Positions 23,201 to 34,050 of a DNA stretch of 64,000 nucleotides are shown here, piece after piece. The stretch covers positions 6,760,001-6,824,000 of the forward strand of contig OX485809.1 of the NCBI GenBank assembly GCA_950295325.1. The letters are read 5' to 3'. The translations under genes were made by a program, and so were the position numbers. The DNA is from Polytrichum commune. Taxonomy: Eukaryota > Streptophyta > Polytrichopsida > Polytrichales > Polytrichaceae. Within the stretch, counting starts at the first letter, position 1, and each line of letters begins with the position of its first letter. The notes under the pieces were generated by a model, which saw only the letters and a program-made list of their open reading frames with translations, was not told the DNA's origin and ran no database searches.

Positions 23201-24855
23201 ACGGAGACTAGGATGCACAAGGGTAAGGCCATAAGCTATGCGTAGCTCATGGCGTGGTGATTCTAGGATGCTCAAGAACACCTCAATCGGAGGTGTGAGC
23301 TAGGAGTTATGGCCATTTGAGTGGGGTGCTGTCCCGGGACAGCGCCCTGGTACAGCGGTGCCTGGGAGTGATTCCCGGGACTGCCAAGGTTCAAACAGGC
23401 ATAACTTCCTCAAGACTTGCTCAAATGGAGCAAGTGAGGAGTTCATCGGCATCTACGTGAAGCGTAGATGAAGATGGAGTGGTTGGTTGTTATGATCAGA
23501 CATCATACAAGGAAGTTATGATGGTCTGAAGCTGCTGGGGGGGTTCTAGGCCCAGCAGCTGAAGGAAAATGTCCACTTGGCCCCAACTCTTGGTAGAGAG
23601 ACAAGAGGTTGGTTGACGGTGGGGTAGGGGCCCCGCGTGAAGTCCTAGAGGCTTATATGGGTGAGGTGGTGTGGCCTCACCCACCCGAGGCCGAACGGCA
23701 AGGCCTCCATGGGCTTTGGCCTATTGTGAGGCCATAGTTGCCTAGTATGCTTCGGGTTGTTGTAGTGTTGCTCCGGCAACGCGATGATCAACATAGGATT
23801 GGACTTCCATGGATGGAAGTCCACATTGGGGAAATGGGTTACCGATTAAGGGGTGAGTCCCGAAAGCAAAGTAGGAGGGTTGGTTCCCTCCTATGAACTA
23901 TTGGTCCGGGGTAAGAGGAGCTATCCATTAGCATGGCGGAATGCGAATGGTTAGCGCTCGTAACCTTTGCTAGAAACGAAAATTGGCAAGATTGTTAAGG
24001 GACCTAGCAAGGGTTGCGACAGAGATGGCCAACACAGGCAGAGGAACGAAAGGCAAGGCCAACGTCGTTTGTAATGTTGGTGGTTTGAGTCTTAGTCCAA
24101 ACATGGCCATCATATTGCTTGTCCATGCCGTCCAAGGACTTGGCCCTGGTTTGAGAGGAAGAGACTTCTGCTGCAGGGAGGACAAATAACTGGGTACCAT
24201 CGAAACGAGGGGGAAGGTGATTAACTAATTGGATTTGTAGTTTATCGTAATCTAATTTCTTGAGGACGTTCTTACTACCTGGCATAGAACCAAGATGACG
24301 AAGACATTGAACAATAGGTTGAGGAGGCTTGGACGTAGAGGGTATTGAAGTAGGTGAAGGCACAGAGAGAGAAGGAGAGGGCGTTACATAGGCAGGAGAG
24401 GGAAACAAAAGAGGAGAATCATAAACTGCTACATCTTCATGCTGAACTGGTCCATCTTCATTCGAAGAATCAGACAAGTCTATAACGTTGTCTAGACCAG
24501 GCTCGGTCTTGACACTTATTACGGGAGGGGTGCTAAAGGCAGCAGTGGATGATCGAAGAGGAGTAAGGATTTCTGTCGACACTCCGATCTGAGAATCTGG
24601 CCAGCCACATACCCTATACTTTCCCGCGGCAAGCTCCCAAACTACAATGCCATTGTCGGATACCTTGGAGGTCTCATGGAAGGTATGAATGAGCAATCCA
24701 GTATCAGGATGGAAGATCTCACGCTCTACCCATATTGTATTGGGTTTGAAAGAGAACCTAATGCTAAGATGAAGCTCGGAGACAACAGCAATACCTCGTG
24801 CATCAATGGGGAAAAGAATGGGGACCCCGATGCCATGGGAATGAAGTTCGGCCAT
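20234..24855 (-). pseudogene. MULE-type transposase with WRKY-GCM1-like and SWIM zinc fingers (disrupted)
   Basis: It reads leftward in four pieces. (1) From ATG at 24,855: a 250-residue N-terminal region with an acidic stretch and a Pro/Ser-rich linker, ending at YDGHVWTKTQ (about 24,100), the tryptophan strand of a WRKY-GCM1 finger. (2) After an interruption, from about 23,110 to 21,781: the Cys pair CQNPSC and the ACIHIGTHQHPV His strand. This is followed by a DDE core, with D at 22,270-22,272 (VYDGTYQ), D at 22,123-22,125 (FMADSAQ) and CFFH at 22,028-22,039, the CxxH seen in MULEs. (3) After an 89-bp intron, 21,691-20,846. (4) In the same frame past a TAG at 20,846: a SWIM finger, CNC at about 20,435 and CKH at 20,367-20,375. 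WRKY-GCM1 plus MULE plus SWIM is an established architecture for plant transposases. The third acidic residue was not assigned with confidence. Confidence 0.75.
23060..24020. mobile_element. Roughly 0.9-kb GC-rich insertion splitting the zinc finger (possible solo LTR)
   Basis: Between the tryptophan half and the cysteine half of the WRKY-GCM1-like finger lies about 0.9 kb of GC-rich, non-coding sequence unlike the flanking transposase. It contains short inverted words such as GGGCCCC and TCCCGGGA and a TATATG near 23,656. No splice sites in good context frame it. An LTR or another small insertion is more likely than an intron, but the exact ends and a target duplication were not resolved. 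Confidence 0.4.
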
Positions 24856-25112
24856 CACAGCGAGGGGGATGTGCAAAGATGGGAATGAGAAAGAGGATGC
24901 TGAAAAGTGTGGAATACTTATCCATTGTACATATGCTTTAAAAAGGGTAAACAATGAACAGTGACCAAAAATACCGTAAACCCTAAATCTTGAACAGTGG
25001 CACTATAAAGGTCTGAGAGGGTTGGGGAAGGGTCTTTTTGGGAGCGAAGGAAAGGGATGTTGAGAGAGTAAAGAGTACAAAAAGGGAAGCAGAGCGGAAC
25101 TGGGACGCACAC
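24856..25112. promoter_or_regulatory. Shared divergent promoter of transposase and ParB/methylase-like gene
   Basis: The 257 bp between the two start codons carries TATAAA at 25,004-25,009, 104 bases before the plus-strand ATG. A TTTAAA at about 24,937 is usable by the minus strand. A CCCTAAA word near 24,980 resembles a plant telo-box. One region may control both genes. Confidence 0.5.
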
Positions 25113-25457
25113 ATGAAGGAACCAGAGCACAATACAGATTCCACAATAGATATAGGAAAGAAGCGGAAGAAGCGAAAGGGAGGATTGAGTTTCAGCAATT
25201 CGAAACAGAGGAGACGGAGAGAACTGAAGAAGAAGGAGGAATCGTACATAGAGGGTAGAGGAACCCCATCAGACGTGCAAAGCACAGGTGGAGAGAGCAA
25301 GAGAGGATCTTTGAAACGGCAATTGAATCTGCAGCCGATAGAGGAAGACCGGGAGGATAGTGAATCCCCCGCGGCATCTATGGAAGAAAGCGAGCAACCC
25401 AACAGTTCAAATCAAAGCGGATATCAGGAGGAGACAAGAGATGATTCCATTCTTATA
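25113..25457 (+). CDS. Exon 1 of the ParB/methylase-like gene (basic N-terminus)
   Basis: ATG at 25,113 opens 115 codons ending SILI before GTAAGA at 25,458, a strong donor between codons. The protein is hydrophilic. A run of Lys/Arg (GKKRKKRKGG, residues 15-24) looks like a nuclear localisation signal, and a second basic patch (KQRRRRELKKK) follows. The link to the exon at 54,884 is inferred. That exon has a good acceptor (TTTCTTTTTGTGTAG), no upstream exon between, and a matching phase. If right, intron 1 is 29.4 kb and consists almost wholly of satellite. If wrong, this is a separate small charged protein and the downstream gene starts at the ATG at 54,896. Confidence 0.5.
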
Positions 25458-26072
25458 GTAAGATTGTCGTTTAAGTTATATGAAAAATGGCATTTGAGGA
25501 TTCAATTTCAAGCAAACACGACAATGGAATGATTGTATGGTTAGGATAACGGACACATATCAGAAAGATTGAATATATGTTCAAACGGTGGTCTCGGCAC
25601 CGAGAGGGTACCTCCAGGAACCCTCAGTCACAGTCGAATGTTAGAATGGATATACGAGTCAAGGTTAAATTTGCGGCACATTTTAGTGTGCGCAATGGAT
25701 TGAGAGAGAATGAGGTTGGAGGATTTTGATAAAAGGTTCTTAAGCTTCATGGATGAATGAATATATGCTTTGGTAGTTCAATGTGTGGTTTGTTGGAGTT
25801 TGAGAGGGAAATGCATTAGTTGAAGGGGACCAGATTTTGTCATTTTGTGGAATGCTCCGAGGGGGAAAGCTTGACGATGACTAGGACTAGATTTTGGAGG
25901 AGCCAATGAGCTCTCGGCTCGGCTCCGAGAGGGTAAGGTTGAGGGGGTAAGGTAGAGAGGGACCCGATGTTGAGGTTGTGTGGAGGCGTCGAGTTCATGG
26001 TTGTGGGGCTCTCGGCACCAGGTGGTATGTTTTCTGAAGGACCAGATTTCGCATTGTTTCGAATGTTTGAGT
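25458..26072. repeat. Pre-satellite zone with CTCTCGG/CCGAGAG palindromes
   Basis: Diverged phrases of the satellite appear here (GACCAGATTTTG, CTCCGAGAGGGTAA). They are mixed with inverted motifs such as CTCGGCACCGAG near 25,595 and GGCTCCGAGAGG near 25,916. The same words return at the far end of the repeat block, near 60,540. Confidence 0.7.
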
Positions 26073-29000
26073 TAGCAATTTGATTCGGAGAGGCTAGGCA
26101 CTCAAGGGTAATGGACCAGATTTTGACTTTGTTGTGTATGCATGAGTTAGCACTTAGATTCCGAGAGGCCAGGCATTCAAGGGCCTTGGACCAAATTTCG
26201 CGTTGATCTGAATGTCTGAGTTAGCACTTAGATTTCGAGAGGCTAGGCACTCAAGGGTCTTGGACCAGATTACGCATTCTTTTGAATGTTTAGGTTACCA
26301 CTTAGATTCCGAGAGGCTAGGCCTTTCAAGGGTAATGGACCAGATTTTGACTTTGTTGTGTATGCTTGAGTTAGCACTTAGATTCCGAGAGGCCAGGCAT
26401 TCAAGGGCCTTGGACCAGATTTCGCGTTGATTTGAATGTTTGAGTTAGCACTTAGATTTCGAGAGGCTAGGCACTCAAGGGTCTTGGACCAGATTACGCA
26501 TTGTTTTGAATGTTTAGGTTAGCACTTAGATTCCGAGAGGCTAGGCCTTTCAAGGGTAATGGACCAGATTTTGACTTTGTTGTTTATGCTTGAGTTAGCA
26601 CTTAGATTCCGAGAGGCTAGGCACTCAAGGGTCTTGGACCAGATTTTGACTTTGTTGTGTATGCTTGAATTAGCACTTAGATTCCGAGAGGCTAGGCACT
26701 CAAGGGTAATGGGCCAGATTTCGCATTGTTTTGAATGTTTGAGTTAGCACTTAGATTCCGAGAGGCTAGGCACTCAAGGGTCTTGGACCAGATTTTGACT
26801 TTGTTGTGTATGCTTGATTTAGCACTTACATTCCGAGAGGCTAGGCATTCAAGGGTCTTGGACCAGATTTTCGCTTTGATTTGTATGTTTGAGTTAGCAC
26901 TTAGATTCCGAGAGGCTAGGCCTCTCAAGCGTCATGGACCAGATTTCGCATTGTTTTGTATGTTTGAGTTAGCACTTAGATTCCGAGAGGCTAGGCCTTT
27001 GAAGGGTAATGGACCAGATTTCGCATTGTTTTGAATGTTTGAGTTAGCACTTAGATTCCGAGAGGCTAGGCACTCAAGGGTCTTGGACCAGATTTTGACT
27101 TTGTTGTGTATGCTTGAGTTAGCACTTAGATTCCGAGAGGCTAGGCCCTTTCAAGGGTCATGGACCAGATTTCGCATTGTTTTGTATGTTTGAGTTAGCA
27201 CTTAGATTCCGAGAGGCTAGGCACTCAAGGGTAATGGGCCAGATTTCGCATTCTTTTGAATGTTTGAGTTAGCACTTAGATTCCGAGAGGCTAGGCACTC
27301 AAGGGTCTTGGACCATGTTTTGACTTTGTTGTGTATGCTTGAGTTAGCACTTAGATTCCGAGAGGCTAGGCACTCAAGGGTCTTGGACCAGATTTTGACT
27401 TTGTTGTGTATGCTTGAGTTAGCACTTAGATTCCGAGAGGCTAGGCACTCAAGGGTCTTGGACCAGATTTTGACTTTGTTGTGTATGCTTGAGTTAGCCC
27501 TTAGATTCCGAGAGGCTAGGCACTCAAGGGTAATGGGCCAGATTTCGCATTGTTTTGAATGTTTGAGTTAGCACTTAGATTCCGAGAGGCTAGGCACTCA
27601 AGGGTAATGGGCCAGATTTCGCATTGTTTTGAATGTTTGAGTTAGCACTTAGATTCCGAGAGGCTAGGCACTCAAGGGTAATGGACCAGATTTTGACTTT
27701 GTTGTGTATGCTTGAATTAGCACTTAGATTCCGAGAGGCTAGGCACTCAAGGGTAATGGACCAGATTTTGACTTTGTTGTGTATGCTTGAGTTAGCACTT
27801 AGATTCCGAGAGGCTAGGCCTTTCAAGGGTCTTGGACCAGATTTTGACTTTGTTGTGTATGCTTGAATTAGCACTTAGATTCCGAGAGGCTAGGCACTCA
27901 AGGGTAATGGGCCAGATTTCGCATTGTTTTGAATGTTTGAGTTAGCACTTAGATTCCGAGAGGCTAGGCACTCAAGGGTCTTGGACCAGATTTTGACTTT
28001 GTTGTGTATGTTTGAGTTAGCACTTAGATTCCGAGAGGCTAGGCATTCAAGGGTCTTGGACCAGATTTTCGCTTTGATTTGTATGTTTGAGTTAGCACTT
28101 AGATTCCGAGAGGCTAGGCCTTTCAAGGGTAATGGGCCAGATTTCGCATTGTTTTCAATGTTTGTGTTAGCACTTAGATTCCGAGAGGCTAGGCCTTTGA
28201 AGGGTAATGGGCCAGATTTCGCATTGTTTTGAATGTTTGAGTTAGCACTTAGATTCCGAGAGGCTAGGCACTCAAGGGTCTTGGACCAGATTTTGACTTT
28301 GTTGTGTATGCTTGAGTTAGCACTTAGATTCCGAGAGGCTACGACCTTTCAAGGGTCATGGACCAGATTTCGCATTGATTTGTATGTTTGAGTTAGCACT
28401 TAGATTCCGAGAGGCTAAGCATTCAAGGGTCTTGGACCAGATTTTCGCTTTGATTTGTATGTTTGAGTTAGCACTTAGATTCCGAGAGGCTAGGCCTTTG
28501 AAGGGTAATGGACCAGATTTCGCATTGTTTTGAATGTTTGAGTTAGCACTTAGATTCCGAGAGGCTAGGCACTCAAGGGTCTTGGACCAGATTTTGACTT
28601 TGTTGTGTATGCTTGAGTTAGCACTTAGATTCCGAGAGGCTAGGCCCTTTCAAGGGTCATGGACCAGATTTCGCATTGTTTTGTATGTTTGAGTTAGCAC
28701 TTAGATTCCGAGAGACTAGGCACTCAAGGGTAATGGGCCAGATTTCGCATTCTTTTGAATGTTTGAGTTAGCACTTAGATTCCGAGAGGCTAGGCACTCA
28801 AGGGTCTTGGACCATGTTTTGACTTTGTTGTGTATGCTTGAGTTAGCACTTAGATTCCGAGAGGCTAGGCACTCAAGGGTCTTGGACCAGATTTTGACTT
28901 TGTTGTGTATGCTTGAGTTAGCACTTACATTCCGAGAGGCTAGGCATTCAAGGGTCTTGGACCAGATTTTCGCTTTGATTTGTATGTTTGAGTTAGCACT

Positions 29001-30439
29001 TAGATTCCGAGAGGCTAGGCCTCTCAAGCGTCATGGACCAGATTTCGCATTGTTTTGTATGTTTGAGTTAGCACTTAGATTCCGAGAGGCTAGGCCTTTG
29101 AAGGGTAATGGACCAGATTTCGCATTGTTTTGAATGTTTGAGTTAGCACTTAGATTCCGAGAGGCTAGGCACTCAAGGGTAATGGACCAGATTTTGACTT
29201 TGTTGTGTATGCTTGAGTTAGCACTTAGATTCCGAGAGGCTAGGCCTTTCAAGGGTCTTGGACCAGATTTTGACTTTGTTGTGTATGCTTGAATTAGCAC
29301 TTAGATTCCGAGAGGCTAGGCACTCAAGGGTAATGGGCCAGATTTCGCATTGTTTTGAATGTTTCAGTTAGCACTTAGATTCCGAGAGGCTAGGCACTCA
29401 AGGGTCTTGGACCAGATTTTGACTTTGTTGTGTATGTTTGAGTTAGCACTTAGATTCCGAGAGGCTAGGCATTCAAGGGTCTTGGACCAGATTTTCGCTT
29501 TGATTTGTATGTTTGAGTTAGCACTTAGATTCCGAGAGGCTAGGCCTTTCAAGGGTAATGGGCCAGATTTCGCATTGTTTTCAATGTTTGTGTTAGCACT
29601 TAGATTCCGAGAGGCTAGGCCTTTGAAGGGTAATGGGCCAGATTTCGCATTGTTTTGAATGTTTGAGTTAGCACTTAGATTCCGAGAGGCTAGGCACTCA
29701 AGGGTCTTGGACCAGATTTTGACTTTGTTGTGTATGCTTGAGTTAGCACTTAGATTCCGAGAGGCTAGGCCCTTTCAAGGGTCATGGACCAGATTTCGCA
29801 TTGTTTTGTATGTTTGAGTTAGCACTTAGATTCCGAGAGGCTAGGCAAGCAAGGGTAATGGGCCAGATTTCGCATTCTTTTGAATGTTTGAGTTAGCACT
29901 TAGATTCCGAGAGGCTAGGCACTCAAGGGTCTTGGACCATATTTTGACTTTGTTGTGTATGCTTGAGTTAGCACTTAGATTCCGAGAGGCTAGGCACTCA
30001 AGGGTCTTCGACCAGATTTTGACTTTGTTGTGTATGCTTGAGTTAGCACTTAGATTCCGAGAGGCTAGGCCTTTCAAGGGTCATGGACCAGATTTCGCAT
30101 TGTTTTGAATGTTTGAGTTAGCACTTAGATTCCGAGAGGCTAGGCACTCAAGGGTCTTGGACCATATTTTGACTTTGTTGTGTATGCTTGAGTTAGCACT
30201 TAGATTCCGAGAGGCTAGGCACTCAAGGGTCTTCGACCAGATTTTGACTTTGTTGTGTATGTTTGAGTTAGCACTTAGATTCCGAGAGGCTAGGCCTTTC
30301 AAGGGTCATGGACCAGATTTCGCATTGTTTTGAATGTTTGAGTTAGCACTTAGATTCCGAGAGGCTAGGCACTCAAGGGTCTTGGACCAGATTTTGACTT
30401 TGTTGTGTATGCTTGAATTAGCACTTAGATTCCGAGAGG

Positions 30440-33400
30440 CTAGGCACTCAAGGGTAATGGGCCAGATTTCGCATTGTTTTGAATGTTTGAGTTAGCACTT
30501 AGATTCCGAGAGGCTAGGCCTTTCAAGGGTAATGGACCAGATTTCGCATTGTTTTGAATGTTTGAGTTAGCACTTAGATTCGGAGAGGCTAGGCATTCAA
30601 GGGTCTTGGACCAGATTTTCCCTTTGATTTGTATGTTTGAGTTAGCACTTAGATTCCGAGAGGCTAGGCCTTTGAAGGGTAATGGACCAGATTTCGCATT
30701 GTTTTGAATGTTTGAGTTAGCACTTAGATTCCGAGAGGCTAGGCATTCAAGGGTGTTGGACCAGATTTTCGCTTTGATTTGTATGTTTGAGTTAGCACTT
30801 AGATTCCGAGAGGCTAGGCCTTTCAAGGGTCATGGACCAGATTTCGCATTGTTTTGAATGTTTGAGTTAGCACTTAGATTCCGAGAGGCTAGGCACTCAA
30901 GGGTCTTGGACCAGATTTTGACTTTGTTGTGTATGCTTGAATTAGCACTTAGATTCCGAGAGGCTAGGCACTCAAGGGTAATGGGCCAGATTTCGCATTG
31001 TTTTGAATGTTTGAGTTAGCACTTAGATTCCGAGAGGCTAGGCACTCAAGGGTCTTGGACCAGATTTTGACTTTGTTGTGTATGCTTGAGTTAGCACTTA
31101 CATTCCGAGAGGCTAGGCCTTTGAAGAGTAATGGACCAGATTTCGCATTGTTTTGAATGTTTGAGTTAGCACTTAGATTCCGAGAGGCTAGGCACTCAAG
31201 GGCGTTGGACCAGATTTTGACTTTGTTGTGTATGTTTGAGTTAGCACTTAGATTCCGAGAGGCTAGGCCTTTCAAGGGTAATGGACCAGATTTCGCATTG
31301 TTTTGAATGTTTGAGTTAGCACTTAGATTCCGAGAGGCTAGGCATTCAAGGGTCTTGGACGAGATTTTCGCTTTGATTTGTATGTTTGAGTTAGCACTTA
31401 GATTCCGAGAGGCTAGGCCTTTGAAGGGTAATGGACCAGATTTCGCATTGTTTTGAATGTTTGAGTTAGCACTTAGATTCCGAGAGGCTAGGCATTCAAG
31501 GGTCTTGGACCAGATTTTCGCTTTGATTTGTATGTTTGAGTTAGCACTTAGATTCCGAGAGGCTAGGCCTTTCAAGGGTCATGGACCAGATTTCGCATTG
31601 TTTTGAATGTTTGAGTTAGCACTTAGATTCCGAGAGGCTAGGCACTCAAGGGTCTTGGACCAGATTTTGACTTTGTTGTGTCTGCTTGAATTAGCACTTA
31701 GATTCCGAGAGGCTAGGCACTCAAGGGTAATGGGCCAGATTTCGCATTGTTTTGAATGTTTGAGTTAGCACTTAGATTCCGAGAGGCTAGGCACTCAAGG
31801 GTCTTGGACCAGATTTTGACTTTGTTGTGTATGTTTGAGTTAGCACTTAGATTCCGAGAGGCTAGGCATTCAAGGGTCTTGGACCAGATTTTCGCTTTGA
31901 TTTGTATGTTTGAGTTAGCACTTAGATTCCGAGAGGCTAGGCCTTTCAAGGGTCATGGACCAGATTTCGCATTGTTTTGAATGTTTGAGTTAGCACTTAG
32001 ATTCCGAGAGGCTAGGCACTCAAGGGTCTTGGACCAGATTTTGACTTTGTTGTGTATGTTTGAGTTAGCACTTAGATTCCGAGAGGCTAGGCCTTTCAAG
32101 GGTCATGGACCAGATTTCGCATTGTTTTGAATGTTTGAGTTAGCACTTAGATTCCGAGAGGCTAGGCACTCAAGGGTCTTGGACCAGATTTTGACTTTGT
32201 TGTGTATGCTTGAATTAGCACTTAGATTCCGAGAGGCTAGGCACTCAAGGGTAATGGGCCAGATTTCGCATTGTTTTGAATGTTTGAGTTAGCACTTAGA
32301 TTCCGAGAGGCTAGGCCTTTCAAGGGTAATGGACCAGATTTCGCATTGTTTTGAATGTTTGAGTTAGCACTTAGATTCGGAGAGGCTAGGCATTCAAGGG
32401 TCTTGGACCAGATTTTCCCTTTGATTTGTATGTTTGAGTTAGCACTTAGATTCCGAGAGGCTAGGCCTTTGAAGGGTAATGGACCAGATTTCGCATTGTT
32501 TTGAATGTTTGAGTTAGCACTTAGATTCCGAGAGGCTAGGCATTCAAGGGTCTTGGACCAGATTTTCGCTTTGATTTGTATGTTTGAGTTAGCACTTAGA
32601 TTCCGAGAGGCTAGGCCTTTCAAGGGTCATGGACCAGATTTCGCATTGTTTTGAATGTTTGAGTTAGCACTTAGATTCCGAGAGGCTAGGCACTCAAGGG
32701 TCTTGGACCAGATTTTGACTTTGTTGTGTATGCTTGAATTAGCACTTAGATTCCGAGAGGCTAGGCACTCAAGGGTAATGGGCCAGATTTCGCATTGTTT
32801 TGAATGTTTGAGTTAGCACTTAGATTCCGAGAGGCTAGGCACTCAAGGGTCTTGGACCAGATTTTGACTTTGTTGTGTATGCTTGAGTTAGCACTTACAT
32901 TCCGAGAGGCTAGGCCTTTGAAGAGTAATGGACCAGATTTCGCATTGTTTTGAATGTTTGAGTTAGCACTTAGATTCCGAGAGGCTAGGCACTCAAGGGC
33001 GTTGGACCAGATTTTGACTTTGTTGTGTATGTTTGAGTTAGCACTTAGATTCCGAGAGGCTAGGCCTTTGAAGGGTAATGGACCAGATTTCGCATTGTTT
33101 TGAATGTTTGAGTTAGCACTTAGATTCCGAGAGGCTAGGCATTCAAGGGTCTTGGACGAGATTTTCGCTTTGATTTGTACGTTTGAGTTAGCACTTAGAT
33201 TCCGAGAGGCTAGGCCTTTGAAGGGTAATGGACCAGATTTCGCATTGTTTTGAATGTTTGAGTTAGCACTTAGATTCCGAGAGGCTAGGCATTCAAGGGT
33301 CTTGGACCAGATTTTCGCTTTCATTTGTATGTTTGAGTTAGCACTTAGATTCCGAGAGGCTAGGCCTTTCAAGGGTCATGGACCAGATTTCGCATTGTTT

Positions 33401-34050
33401 TGAATGTTTGAGTTAGCACTTAGATTCCGAGAGGCTAGGCACTCAAGGGTCTTGGACCAGATTTTGACTTTGTTGTGTATGCTTGAATTAGCACTTAGAT
33501 TCCGAGAGGCTAGGCACTCAAGGGTAATGGGCCAGATTTCGCATTGTTTTGAATGTTTGAGTTAGCACTTAGATTCCGAGAGGCTAGGCACTCAAGGGTC
33601 TTGGACCAGATTTTGACTTTGTTGTGTATGCTTGAGTTAGCACTTACATTCCGAGAGGCTAGGCCTTTCAAGGGTAATGGACCAGATTTCGCATTGTTTT
33701 GAATGTTTGAGTTAGCACTTAGATTCCGAGAGGCTAGGCACTCAGGGGTCTTGGACCAGATTTTGACTTTGTTGTGTATGTTTGAGTTAGCACTTAGATT
33801 CCGAGAGGCTAGGCATTCAAGGGTCTTGGACCAGATTTTCGCTTTGATTTGTATGTTTGAGTTAGCACTTAGATTCCGAGAGGCTAGGCCTTTCAAGGGT
33901 CGTGGACCAGATTTCGCATTGTTTTGAATGTTTGAGTTAGCACTTAGATTCCGAGAGGCTAGGCACTCAAGGGTCTTGGACCAGATTTTGACTTTGTTGT
34001 GTATGCTTGAATTAGCACTTAGATTCCGAGAGGCTAGGCACTCAAGGGTA
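30440..34050 (+). repeat. Higher-order repeat, 1,797-bp period, two copies
   Basis: The variant order at 30,440-31,575 recurs at 32,237-33,372 with nearly all private variants kept, for example a rare TTCGGAGAGG core and a GACGAGATT variant. That is 24 monomers per block. Confidence 0.8.

Noticed and set aside
21712-23232. Start of the transposase exon at the ATG at 23,232.
   Set aside because: The first 40 or so codons lie in the GC-rich insertion and do not resemble a transposase; the true N-terminal region lies at 24,100-24,855.
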